This document shows positions 16,231-24,771 of a DNA stretch of 64,000 bases, piece after piece. Within the stretch, counting starts at the first letter, position 1. The number at the start of each line of letters is the position of its first letter. Made by a program: the position numbers and the translations under genes. The stretch comes from an uncultured Parabacteroides sp. (GTDB lineage Bacteria > Bacteroidota > Bacteroidia > Bacteroidales > Tannerellaceae): positions 1-64,000 of the forward strand of contig UQLN01000012.1 in NCBI GenBank assembly GCA_900541965.1, in the 5' to 3' direction. Below the pieces are notes generated by a model that saw only the letters and a list, made by a program, of their open reading frames with translations, ran no database searches and was not told the origin of the DNA.

Positions 16231-19152
16231 CTATTTGTTTTGGATACAGCGGACTTTATTTGTGTCGGATGAATTGTTGGAATTCAGTCGATATGCAGAA
16301 GGATCGAAGGTGGCATACCAGTAGGCATCTGTCGACCAGAAATAAGGACCGGCAACACTTCCGTTACTATTGAAAACCGCAGCATTCTGTTTGGCTGTTT
16401 CATTTGCATAAGAAAGATTAATACCTTCTGCCGAGGAATGAAGTATATCGATGTAATCGTTTTTTGATGCAATTTTCCATCCGGATGGGCATACGTTTTT
16501 ATCACTAAAAAGACAATTGCCTTTTGCCACTACCGGCGCTACCCAATATTGTCTGCTTTTTCCTGTCGCTATCTTCGGAATGGTTGTACTGCCCGGATAT
16601 ATAGGTGTTGTCTGTTGCACATAGAATTGCTTGTCTCCGCCAGGAGTATAGTCATTCGTTATTGTATTTATCGTAGCTGAGGTCGGTGTGGAAAAATAGG
16701 AATCATCATTCTTTCTGTAGAATTGAAGGGTAGAAGTAGCTACGCCTGTATTTGGGTCTATATTTTCTGTGATACTGGGTTGTTGCATCCAATTTGCCAC
16801 AGCTATTTTATTTTTTATAGATTTCGGGGATTTTACCGTAATCTTAAAATAAGCGCTTGATATAGGAAAGAAGGTAATATATGGTTTTGTGTTGTTGATA
16901 TTATCTACTGTTGCGTGTGATACATTTGATGCGGTAAAATTAGACAATACAATACTCTTGTTAATAGAATAGACTGTAAATGTTTTGGATAAGGTATTGT
17001 CAAATTTCTCTTTAATCGTAATAGTGGCACTACCTCCTGTGGCTGCTGCGTCTTTAACATAGAAAGTGAATGTTTCAGAATCATTGGAAGTAGTCGTTTT
17101 GTCCAGAGTTAACCAGGCGGGAACACCTTCTATATCGCAACCTTGGAGAGCGAAAACCGATAGTGTAACCTGGTCGGAGATACTGTTATAAAGGCGCATA
17201 CGGTTGCTCGCGGCATCGTAGTTTCCCCCGTTTGGAACGGTGGAGGCAGATTGGTGTAAACTCATGGCTGTTTCGACTTTTACGGTAATCGACAGCTTTT
17301 TGTCTGTGTTTTTAGCGTTCTTGATATCGAAGGTATATCCGTCAGTCAGTTGTTTTGTGGCCGGGAAAGAAGTATCGTCTGAATTCAAACTGAATTTGAT
17401 AGTACCGGTTGTTACGGTCAACTCATCTTTATTTCTTTCCAACCAACCGGGTATATCGCCTCCTGCAGCATCAGCCAAAATGCATCCTCCGGTAGAAATG
17501 ATGTTTAATGTAACGGACGTTTTACCCGATGTTTCGTCTTTATATAGAGTGATTGTTCTGGTATTCTCATCGAAACTACACTTGGGAGAAGCAGTAGCCA
17601 GTTTAACTACCGGTGTGGCTACAGGACGTATAATCAGCAGGTTTTCGTCTCCTGTCGCTTTGTCGGTAAAGCGAAGGTATGCAATCGGGAAGTCATTCCC
17701 TTTATATTCTGCATTGCGAGATACCGTATAGGTAAAATCCTTCGATACTGCACGGGTGACAGGTGTAGGGGCTACAACCAGCCAGGGCGCAGTCGTTACT
17801 TTCTTTTCATAAGTGAGCGAATAGTCTATGCCGGAGTTGGAAGAGGCTTTGACAGAGAATGCCGCTCCGTCTGTTATTGCCATGTTGACAATGCGTGTAT
17901 CCGGGTCATAGTCTCCGTTAGCCGCATCGATGTTTACTTCAAAAGGAACCGTGCTTGTTTCCGGATTATATCCGTCTATGTCTCCACTGTCTGCCCAGTC
18001 GTCCACTTCCAGAGTAAAGTCCAAATGGTATTCATCCGCTTTGGTAATGCCTATTATGTAGCGGTGGTTGGGGTTGATTTCAAGCGCAAGTGAACTGCCA
18101 TCGGCTGCAGTCTGTACAAAAGGAATTTGATAGGTTACAACTTTTGTTTCCGTGAGGTTTGCTTGGTAAGTCCCTTTTAGGATCAGGTAGCCTTTATCTT
18201 CCAAAGGGCTTGGATAGCTATAGAAAGCGGACACCTGCAAGCCTGTATTTGCCTTATCTCCTTCAAAAGTGTGTGCCGGATAGGTTATCAAATCACCATC
18301 CGCCGAAGGGGATGTGCCGTATACTTTGACAGGGAAGAAGGTAGTTCCCCTTCGTCCGTTTCCCATAGAAATGGATTCCAGATGGAATTTGGATTCAGCT
18401 TCTACATTGTTTACATCGAAACGTGCCATTGTGCGTGTCAGCTTAAAGCCCACCTGCACACGTGCAGAGGAACCGAAGTCTGTCAAGTCTATAGGAGTGG
18501 TTTGTGAGCCTGTCATCGGAAGGGGTAAACCTAAAGCCTCAGAAGCATCCGTCAGTAATGGCGAATAGAACTTCTGAAACTGTCGCTCAGTAGGGATACC
18601 GTCTGTCAGGGCTCCTGTTTCCAAATCGTAAGTAAGCGGGGTGAAATAGGTGTCTGTTACAGGGTTGTTATCAACCGGATTAATCAGTTCCGTTTGATTG
18701 GCAATACAGTAAAGACGGACAAACAAGCCTTTTTGAAGTTCCAGCAGTGCGGTAGTGGTGGTATTGTTCGTACCCGGTGTAAGATTAAGTTCTTTCGCTC
18801 CTGCGGGAAGTGCCGCCCCATCCTGCCGGTAGGAGAACCGTTCGCGGAAGGTATAAGCATCGCCTTCCGTTTTAGCACCGAATACATATACATCGAGCGT
18901 TACTATTTCATTTTCCGCTTCAGTGGCAATGGCTTTGGTTTCCGTCTTGGTTGTTTTCACCGTGAGCTTGTTTTTAAAAGAAAGAAGTACCTCGCGTTTG
19001 TTTGTACTGTTTGCTTCTCCAGTAGATGAGCGGTCTGTTTTATCCGACTCCGCTGTACAGGCTCCCAATAGTAAGGCAAGTATATAGAAACTTGCAGCTA
19101 ATATCTTTGTGGGTAGGTTGAAAAGCATTTGATAATGTAGTTTTGTTTTCAT
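16231..19152 (-). CDS. Large fimbrillin/adhesin-like lipoprotein
   Basis: A 973-residue surface protein. The N-terminus is a lipoprotein signal ending 'LALLLGACTAES', as in FimA/Mfa-type fimbrillins that are exported as lipoproteins and matured by gingipain-like cleavage. Residues ~50-390 resemble fimbrillin N-domains ('TLDVYVFGAK', 'TALLELQKGLFVRLYCIAN', 'RTMARFDVNNVE'). Several beta-sandwich repeats follow (~400-800), each with a pattern like 'PAWLTLDKTTTSND..FTFYVKDA', close to BACON-type domains. The C-terminal ~100 residues ('VCPSGWKIASKNDYIDIL', 'YFWSTDAYWY', 'NKVRCIQNK') resemble the FISUMP/major-paralogous module. It is much longer than a stalk subunit and may be a tip or accessory adhesin. 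No other fimbrial gene is adjacent. The upstream region holds a candidate invertible promoter. Confidence 0.82.
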   Translation of the reverse strand: MKTKLHYQMLFNLPTKILAASFYILALLLGACTAESDKTDRSSTGEANSTNKREVLLSFKNKLTVKTTKTETKAIATEAENEIVTLDVYVFGAKTEGDAYTFRERFSYRQDGAALPAGAKELNLTPGTNNTTTTALLELQKGLFVRLYCIANQTELINPVDNNPVTDTYFTPLTYDLETGALTDGIPTERQFQKFYSPLLTDASEALGLPLPMTGSQTTPIDLTDFGSSARVQVGFKLTRTMARFDVNNVEAESKFHLESISMGNGRRGTTFFPVKVYGTSPSADGDLITYPAHTFEGDKANTGLQVSAFYSYPSPLEDKGYLILKGTYQANLTETKVVTYQIPFVQTAADGSSLALEINPNHRYIIGITKADEYHLDFTLEVDDWADSGDIDGYNPETSTVPFEVNIDAANGDYDPDTRIVNMAITDGAAFSVKASSNSGIDYSLTYEKKVTTAPWLVVAPTPVTRAVSKDFTYTVSRNAEYKGNDFPIAYLRFTDKATGDENLLIIRPVATPVVKLATASPKCSFDENTRTITLYKDETSGKTSVTLNIISTGGCILADAAGGDIPGWLERNKDELTVTTGTIKFSLNSDDTSFPATKQLTDGYTFDIKNAKNTDKKLSITVKVETAMSLHQSASTVPNGGNYDAASNRMRLYNSISDQVTLSVFALQGCDIEGVPAWLTLDKTTTSNDSETFTFYVKDAAATGGSATITIKEKFDNTLSKTFTVYSINKSIVLSNFTASNVSHATVDNINNTKPYITFFPISSAYFKITVKSPKSIKNKIAVANWMQQPSITENIDPNTGVATSTLQFYRKNDDSYFSTPTSATINTITNDYTPGGDKQFYVQQTTPIYPGSTTIPKIATGKSRQYWVAPVVAKGNCLFSDKNVCPSGWKIASKNDYIDILHSSAEGINLSYANETAKQNAAVFNSNGSVAGPYFWSTDAYWYATFDPSAYRLNSNNSSDTNKVRCIQNK

Positions 19153-19207
19153 ATCTGAGTGTATTTAATAATCTGTAGATTCTTATTTGATGCCGGTATG
19201 CGTGTAC

Positions 19208-19284
19208 ATATGGGTATCGTATGCCCTCGTATATGGGTATCGTATACGAGCGTATACGGTGACCGTATGTGCCTACATACGACC
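19208..19284. repeat. GTATAC-rich repeat cluster in fimbrial gene leader
   Basis: A 15-bp direct repeat ATATGGGTATCGTAT occurs at 19208-19222 and 19231-19245. It is followed by two copies of the palindrome CGTATACG at 19241-19248 and 19251-19258, and by a 7-bp inverted repeat (CGTATGT at 19264-19270, ACATACG at 19275-19281). The cluster lies 56-132 bp upstream of the fimbrial ATG, within the leader that a promoter in the neighbouring switch would transcribe. It could be a protein-binding array or a folded 5' leader. No ORF here looks real. Confidence 0.8.
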
Positions 19285-19398
19285 ATCGTGTAAAAGATTG
19301 GAACCTTTGTTTCTTTTTTATAAATTGGTTTGCCTTTAAATTTGATTGGAATGATACCCATATCTCTAATTTTGACGTTATCATAATAATATATTAAT

Positions 19399-19602
19399 TT
19401 AGTTCTCTGGAGACTATGAAAAATACATGTATTAAGGTATATAATGTAATGCCTTGAAAGTTGTTGTTTTTTATTACATTTCAGCGAAAAGCCTTTGGAT
19501 GTTTGATTTTATTGCTTGTATATTAAGTGTTTATGTATTGTTTTTGTCTCTTATTTATTCATATATTTGTGCATATAATTAACGTAGTTTCCAGAGAACT
19601 AA
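19399..19602. promoter_or_regulatory. Candidate invertible promoter segment (phase switch)
   Basis: Two 18-bp inverted repeats, TTAGTTCTCTGGAGACTA at 19399-19416 and TAGTTTCCAGAGAACTAA at 19585-19602 (17 of 18 positions match after reverse complementing), bound a 168-bp AT-rich segment. The size and arrangement match known Bacteroidota invertible promoters. Inside, one good promoter element (TATATTTG, 19562-19569) reads rightward, and no CAAAnnTA, the same element facing left, is seen. So in the sequenced orientation the promoter faces the exonuclease, not the fimbrial gene; inversion would point it at the fimbrial gene with a leader of roughly 270 nt. No recombinase gene lies in the window. 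Inversion itself is inferred. Confidence 0.65.
19562..19569 (+). promoter_or_regulatory. Promoter -7 element inside inverted-repeat segment
   Basis: TATATTTG matches TAnnTTTG. A TATTG at 19536-19540 lies 21 nt upstream, a plausible -33 element, and a TTTG at 19543-19546 lies 15 nt upstream. Confidence 0.6.
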
Positions 19603-19754
19603 GTCGATTGTAGGGCTGAATATTATATATGTAAATGTTTTTTTAATAGGGTAGATGATTTTTGTTGTGTAAGGTTTCGTATATCTTTATACCGTTTGGA
19701 TGTAAATCGTATCGATTATTAACACTTTATTTTTTCTGTTCACTGTTTTTCGTG

Positions 19755-19762
19755 TAATTTTG
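19755..19762 (+). promoter_or_regulatory. Promoter -7 element for exonuclease gene
   Basis: TAATTTTG matches TAnnTTTG, 35 bp ahead of the ATG at 19798, so the exonuclease has its own promoter apart from the switch. Confidence 0.55.
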
Positions 19763-19797
19763 TCCGGAGTTCCTTTTAACACATTGAATTTTTAATC

Positions 19798-20328
19798 ATG
19801 GAACGTTTTGCAGCGATAGATTTTGAAACAGCAAATGGAAAACGCAGCAGTATCTGTAGCCTGGGTATTGCTATCGTAGAAGACAACCGGATAATAGACT
19901 CTATTTACAGTCTGGTACGTCCTTATCCTAATTATTATACCCAATGGACTACAGCCGTACATGGCTTGACGCCTGAGGATACGAACTCTGCACCCGATTT
20001 TGAAGAAGTATGGGCGGGAATTGCATCCAAATTGGCTGATATCCCTTTAGTGGCACACAACAGCCCGTTCGATGAAGGATGCTTGAAAGCCGCCCATCAG
20101 GTATATGATCTGGCCTATCCCAAGTATCCGTTTTATTGTACCTGCCGCTTATCCCGGCGCATGTATCCTTTCCTTGTGAACCATCAGTTGCAAACCGTAG
20201 CCGCCCACTGCGGATATGACTTGGCGAACCACCATCATGCGATGGCGGATGCCTATGCCTGTGCACATATAGCCGTGACTATGATGCGCGAAAAAGGGGT
20301 GGAACGGCTTGAAGACCTTTTGAAATAA
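19798..20328 (+). CDS. DnaQ-like 3'-5' exonuclease
   Basis: A 176-residue DEDDh-type exonuclease, the fold of the DNA polymerase III epsilon subunit. The first acidic motif is 'AAIDFETANG' (residues 5-14), the second is 'VAHNSPFDEGCL' near 86-97, and the third is 'HHHAMADAYACAHI' near 141-154, with the expected His and Asp. It is short and has no polymerase or BRCT domain, so it is a stand-alone nuclease, possibly for DNA repair or RNA trimming. It lies between the candidate invertible segment and the convergent DAACS gene. Confidence 0.9.
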   Translation: MERFAAIDFETANGKRSSICSLGIAIVEDNRIIDSIYSLVRPYPNYYTQWTTAVHGLTPEDTNSAPDFEEVWAGIASKLADIPLVAHNSPFDEGCLKAAHQVYDLAYPKYPFYCTCRLSRRMYPFLVNHQLQTVAAHCGYDLANHHHAMADAYACAHIAVTMMREKGVERLEDLLK

Positions 20329-20337
20329 TAAGAAGAA

Positions 20338-21513
20338 TTACTCTCCGGCTTTTTTCCCTGCAATTTTGTTTACAATAACAGCAATGGCGCCGTCACCGGT
20401 AACATTGCATGCCGTGCCGAAACTGTCCATCGCAATATAGAGGGCAATCATCAGAGCTTGGAGCGTTTCATTGAAGCCTAACATGCTTTCCAATACTCCC
20501 AGTGCAGCCATTATGGCTCCCCCCTGAACTCCCCGGGCGGCAACCATAGTAATGCCCAGCATCATAATAAAACCTAAGATAGGTATGAATGAAACCGGTT
20601 CCCCTGTCATATACATGATGGCAAGTGCGCAGGCGAGGATTTTCATCATACTTCCTGCCAGGTGAATTGTTGCGCAAAGCGGTATAACGAATATGGCAAT
20701 GTTTTCCCGAACCCCGTTTTTTATACTTTGGGCAAGTGTTACCGGGATGGTGGCGGCAGATGATTGTGTCCCTAATGCTGTTGCATATGCAGGTAACATG
20801 TTTTTTAATAATCGGAGCGGATTTTTTCCGCTAATGCTTCCGGCAATAGTAAATTGGATCAACAGCAGTAACACATGCAATACGAAAATAACAATGATGA
20901 CTTTCAGGAACATTGAAATTACACTCATAACCTGTCCGCTTACTGTCATATTCAGAAAAATACCGAAAATGTGGATCGGAAGTAACGGAATGATAACTGC
21001 TTCAATCAGGTTGGTGATAATCATTCTGAAATCAGAGAAGCTGTCCTTTAATGTTGTTCTGTCGATGTAAGAAAGCCCCAGGCCTATCGTGAATGATAAC
21101 AGAAGAGCTGTCATAACATCCATCAATGGAGGCATATTGACTACGAAATAAGGAGTGAGCATGAAGTGCTCCGGGTTTTCCATTGAAACCAGCTCCGTAT
21201 TTGCCGGCAGGATATGGGGAAAGACATTGGAACAACTGAAATAAGTGAATAAACCCGAGAAAATAGTAGAGCCATAAGCAAGTAATGCCGTTATGGCAAG
21301 TAGTTTGCCAGCCCCTTTCCCTAATTCCGCAATGGCAGGGGTAACCAGCCCCAGAATGATGAGCGGAATGGCAAATGTTAGAAAATTACCGAACAGCGAA
21401 TTGAAAGTAACAAAAATACGTGCGATTCCATTAGGTAAAAACTGACCGAACAGGATACCTGCAGCAATAGCGATGACAACTTTAGTCAGCAGTGAAATTT
21501 TGAGCTTCTTCAT
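20338..21513 (-). CDS. Dicarboxylate/amino acid:cation symporter, copy 1
   Basis: A 391-residue inner-membrane carrier of the DAACS (GltP/SstT) family that imports an acidic or small neutral amino acid, or a dicarboxylate, with sodium or protons. Landmarks are 'YATALGTQSSAATIPVTL' (hairpin HP1) and 'MDSFGTACNVTGDGAI' (helix 8). It is clearly homologous to the 34365-35570 protein, with most residues identical. The HP2 tip that reads A-P-G-I-P-G-G in copy 2 reads A-R-G-V-Q-G-G here (Arg327, Gln330), an unusual loss of two prolines. The start overlaps the NhaC gene by 32 bp, implying coupled expression. Confidence 0.9.
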   Translation of the reverse strand: MKKLKISLLTKVVIAIAAGILFGQFLPNGIARIFVTFNSLFGNFLTFAIPLIILGLVTPAIAELGKGAGKLLAITALLAYGSTIFSGLFTYFSCSNVFPHILPANTELVSMENPEHFMLTPYFVVNMPPLMDVMTALLLSFTIGLGLSYIDRTTLKDSFSDFRMIITNLIEAVIIPLLPIHIFGIFLNMTVSGQVMSVISMFLKVIIVIFVLHVLLLLIQFTIAGSISGKNPLRLLKNMLPAYATALGTQSSAATIPVTLAQSIKNGVRENIAIFVIPLCATIHLAGSMMKILACALAIMYMTGEPVSFIPILGFIMMLGITMVAARGVQGGAIMAALGVLESMLGFNETLQALMIALYIAMDSFGTACNVTGDGAIAVIVNKIAGKKAGE

Positions 21514-22948
21514 TTGTTTTTTTGATTTTGTACCCGAGAGCAGCGATTGTAATACTCATGAGCGGGCTTATTAGATTAAAGAAACAATATGGTAAATAAG
21601 TGAGAGTTGCTACTCCTAAAATAGTGGCCTGCGTCATACCGCATGAGTTCCAGGGAACAAGGACAGAAGTAACCGTCACGGCATCTTCGGTTGTACGGCT
21701 CAATAAACGGCTTTCGTAGCCTTGTTTTTTAAATACGTCTTTGAACATATTCCCTGTCAGGATAATGGAAATATACTGGTCGGCAGTTGTGAGATTGAAA
21801 AAAATGCCGGATAAGGCGGTTGAGGCAACCAGTCCGACTCTTTTTTTCATGAAACGGAGGAATACGGAAGTAATACTTCCCAGCATACCTCCTGCTGCCA
21901 TTGCCCCTCCAAAGCACATTGCACAAATAATCAGCCAAACGGTGTTCAACATTCCACTCATACCACGTGTGGCAACCAGGTTGTCTAATTGAAGATTACC
22001 GGTTTGCACGCTTGTTCCTCCATAGAATGTCATCATCAATCCCTTGAAGTTCGACTGAATATCCTGTATCGGCAAACCTGAGATTTCCTGTAGAAGATGA
22101 GGCTGAAAAATTAAAGCAAAAATTCCTGCCAATGCAGTGGAAAGGAATAATGTGATAATGGATGGAATCCTTTTGGCAATTAATATGCCGGTAATAACGG
22201 GCACGATAAACATCCAGGGAGTGATATGGAATGTTTCTTTCAGTGATAAGGCAAACTGGGCGATTTGTTCCGTATCGGATGTCTCATGCGACAGACCGGC
22301 AACAGTAAATATAACCAATGCAATTAGAAAGGAAGGAATGGTTGTAATCATCATATACCGGATATGTACGAAAAGAGGAGTATCCGTTACAGATGATGCC
22401 ATAACAGTTGTGTCTGATAATGGTGATATTTTATCTCCGAAATAAGCTCCTGAAATGATAGCCCCGGCTATCCAACCGTGCTCAAAGCCTTGTGCCTCTC
22501 CAATCCCTAACAGAGCAATACCTATTGTGGCTATCGTCGTCCACGAACTTCCTGTCATTACTGAAATAATAGCACATATGATACAGGTGGAGGCCAGAAA
22601 GAAACTGGGGTGGATGATTTGCATTCCATAATAAATAAGCGTAGGTACCACTCCACTTATCATCCAGCTTCCGGATAAGGCTCCGATAATCAATAATATG
22701 ACTAATGCAACCCCAACACCGGAGATGTTATTCATCATCGCCAACTCAATGGTTTTCCATTTGATTTTACTATATCCCATCGCTATAAGGCAACATACGG
22801 CGGTAGAGGTAAGCAGGACAATCTGGCTTCCTCCGTTCAGGGCATCACTACCGAATGTACGGATCGTTACAAATAAAAGCGATACCAGGACAAGTATTGG
22901 TACCAATGATAATAGTGGAGAAGGGAGTTTTGTTGGATGATTGTCCAT
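21482..22948 (-). CDS. NhaC-family Na+/H+ antiporter
   Basis: A 488-residue inner-membrane protein with about eleven hydrophobic segments and landmarks of the NhaC family: 'TGSSWTTIATIGIALLGIG', 'GAIISGAYFGDKISPLSDTT' near 170-190, and 'DAVTVTSVLVPWNSCGMTQATILGV' near 430. Members exchange sodium for protons, and some exchange malate for lactate or tyrosine for tyramine. The downstream gene, which overlaps by 32 bp, is a sodium-type symporter, so the antiporter may rebuild the sodium gradient that feeds it. It has its own promoter element at 22978-22985. Confidence 0.92.
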   Translation of the reverse strand: MDNHPTKLPSPLLSLVPILVLVSLLFVTIRTFGSDALNGGSQIVLLTSTAVCCLIAMGYSKIKWKTIELAMMNNISGVGVALVILLIIGALSGSWMISGVVPTLIYYGMQIIHPSFFLASTCIICAIISVMTGSSWTTIATIGIALLGIGEAQGFEHGWIAGAIISGAYFGDKISPLSDTTVMASSVTDTPLFVHIRYMMITTIPSFLIALVIFTVAGLSHETSDTEQIAQFALSLKETFHITPWMFIVPVITGILIAKRIPSIITLFLSTALAGIFALIFQPHLLQEISGLPIQDIQSNFKGLMMTFYGGTSVQTGNLQLDNLVATRGMSGMLNTVWLIICAMCFGGAMAAGGMLGSITSVFLRFMKKRVGLVASTALSGIFFNLTTADQYISIILTGNMFKDVFKKQGYESRLLSRTTEDAVTVTSVLVPWNSCGMTQATILGVATLTYLPYCFFNLISPLMSITIAALGYKIKKTNEEAQNFTAD

Positions 22949-22977
22949 TATTTTAGCATTAATCGATTATTCGATTG

Positions 22978-22985
22978 CAAACATA
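22978..22985 (-). promoter_or_regulatory. Promoter -7 element for nhaC-symporter pair
   Basis: The minus strand reads TATGTTTG, matching TAnnTTTG, 30 bp upstream of the NhaC ATG. Confidence 0.55.
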
Positions 22986-23046
22986 ATGAAAAAAAGAAGA
23001 TTTGCATAACGTCTATTTCTTTTTGTCGTGTACTATGAAAAGAGAG

Positions 23047-23090
23047 ACGCTATTCCGTACGGGAAGTAAGAGAATCGTTCGAAATAGCGT
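23047..23090. terminator. Terminator hairpin downstream of regulator
   Basis: Arms ACGCTATT (23047-23054) and AATAGCGT (23083-23090) with a 28-nt loop. A run of seven T follows on the plus strand, and a T/C-rich tail follows on the minus strand, after the regulator's stop at 23118. Confidence 0.5.
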
Positions 23091-23117
23091 TTTTTTGTAA
23101 AAAACAAAAACAGTTTT

Positions 23118-24620
23118 TTAGCTTTTCTTTGTCTTCTTGTCGAAATATTGGGAGGGTGTCAAGCTATATGCTTCTTTAAAACATTTGGTGAAATAGGCGG
23201 GAGAAGAAAATCCCACTTGATACCCTATTTCCGCATACGTATATTTATTTGTTAAAATCAGCCCTTTTGATTTTTCTAAGCGGTATTTCTTCAGATAGTT
23301 GTTGGGTGTATCTCCAAATTTCAGTTTGAATTTCTTATAAAAATGAACCCGCGATAACCCTAAATCGTCTATTAAAACATTTAAATCGCAATCATACTCC
23401 ATATAGTGCGCTTTGACGTATGCTAAGATTTTCTTTTCAAATTCTTCCCATTCTTCGTCAGCGGAAGTCTCTGTAGCTTGTTTATCTCCATGCGATGTTT
23501 CTTCCAGGGATGGGAGTTTGGCTTTTTTTATTTGCCTAAACAGGACTATACAGATGGTTAACAGGAAAACGAAACCAAGCATTCCGCCGAAAAAACAAAT
23601 TCGTAACCGTTGCTGATCCATCTTTTTTTCTTGCAGCAGAAAATTTATTTTTTGTTGCAACTCAGTGACATCCAAGCCCTGATTATGATATACTGAAACA
23701 TTGCTTTTATCGATAAGGAAAGTAGGCAGCAAATTTTCTTTAGGAACCGATACATGGTTGACGATTTTCATACCTACATCTAATACCTTTCTTCCTCCGG
23801 TAGGATAAACAATAGAGGCTGTAAGGATACCCTCTTTAACGGCATAAATACCTTTGTTATATCCTAACAAGCCGTCCACGCCAATAATGATTGGCATATG
23901 CTGGATTTGGTCTTTCCGTAATACTTCGTGGGCTGTAATGGCTATGGCATCGTTGAATGCATAAATCACGTCGACCGTTTTCAAAAGGTCCAGGTTTTCC
24001 TCCAGAATATATTTCGTCGATTCCACATTTTTTCCTCCGGAATCATCTCCCGAGACAATTGTAGAAATAGACATGTTTTTCAAAGGATATAATGCATTTA
24101 CGAAAGCCGCTTCCCTTTCCAGAGTAGCTGTCGACTTATCGTGTCCTTTGATATGAAGAATATGTGTAGGTTTTTCTCCCCTGAGTAGCTTTACATAATC
24201 TGCCGCTTTCGTGCCAACTTCCCAATTGCTCGCCCCGACAAACGAGACATATTTGTTGGAAGACAACTTTCGGTCGACCAACAATACCGGGATATTGTGG
24301 AAATCCTGATTGTTGAAGGTCTCTATCAAGGCACTGTCTTCCAAGGGGGAAACGATAAGGAGGTCCACTTTGTCTTTGATGAAAAACTGGATATCGTCTA
24401 TCTGTTGCCCGATATTGCCGGAAGCATTTTTGATGGTTATATCTACATTCTCGTAGAAACCGGCTTCCGACATGATTTCCTGATTCATCTGTTCGCGCCA
24501 TTCTCCACCCGTACATTGAGAAAAACCGATTCTAACCTGTTTCTTCTCCCCTGTGCACGAAACTAGGCTTCCATACAGAAAAGCGAACAAAATCCACCGG
24601 ATAAAATATATCTTTGTCAT
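23118..24620 (-). CDS. Membrane-spanning regulator: periplasmic sugar-binding domain + AraC HTH
   Basis: A 500-residue protein with an N-terminal signal or anchor ('LFAFLYGSLVSCTG'), a periplasmic-binding domain of the ribose-binding (Peripla_BP_4) type from about residue 27 to 310 ('VRIGFSQCTGG', 'DLLIVSPLEDSALIETF', 'YAFNDAIAITAHEVL', 'PIIIGVDGLLGYNKGIYA'), a short coiled stretch, one membrane helix near 343-365 ('FFGGMLGFVFLLTICIVLF'), and a C-terminal AraC DNA-binding domain from about 395 to 497 ('DLGLSRVHFYKKFKLKFG', 'AEIGYQVGFSSPAYFTKCFKE'). Unlike hybrid two-component systems it lacks a kinase and receiver. It sits at the end of PUL1 and likely senses a sugar in the periplasm and activates the PUL. 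Confidence 0.88.
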   Translation of the reverse strand: MTKIYFIRWILFAFLYGSLVSCTGEKKQVRIGFSQCTGGEWREQMNQEIMSEAGFYENVDITIKNASGNIGQQIDDIQFFIKDKVDLLIVSPLEDSALIETFNNQDFHNIPVLLVDRKLSSNKYVSFVGASNWEVGTKAADYVKLLRGEKPTHILHIKGHDKSTATLEREAAFVNALYPLKNMSISTIVSGDDSGGKNVESTKYILEENLDLLKTVDVIYAFNDAIAITAHEVLRKDQIQHMPIIIGVDGLLGYNKGIYAVKEGILTASIVYPTGGRKVLDVGMKIVNHVSVPKENLLPTFLIDKSNVSVYHNQGLDVTELQQKINFLLQEKKMDQQRLRICFFGGMLGFVFLLTICIVLFRQIKKAKLPSLEETSHGDKQATETSADEEWEEFEKKILAYVKAHYMEYDCDLNVLIDDLGLSRVHFYKKFKLKFGDTPNNYLKKYRLEKSKGLILTNKYTYAEIGYQVGFSSPAYFTKCFKEAYSLTPSQYFDKKTKKS

Positions 24621-24665
24621 TTGGGATACGATGTTTTTTAGGTATTATGGAATAATAAATCCTTA

Positions 24666-24673
24666 CAAAGATA
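24666..24673 (-). promoter_or_regulatory. Promoter -7 element for the regulator gene
   Basis: The minus strand reads TATCTTTG, matching TAnnTTTG, 46 bp ahead of the ATG, suggesting the regulator can be expressed separately from PUL1. Confidence 0.5.
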
Positions 24674-24771
24674 GTTTTTCTGAAATACACAAAGAAAAAG
24701 AAATAGCAGATAGACAAATTTAACGCTCTGTGAAAGACCGCAAAATCCTACTACCTGCCATCTTGGTCATA

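Noticed and set aside
19040..19384. Minus-strand ORFs across the fimbrial leader
   Set aside because: They run over GTATAC repeats and the fimbrial start; no signal of a real protein.
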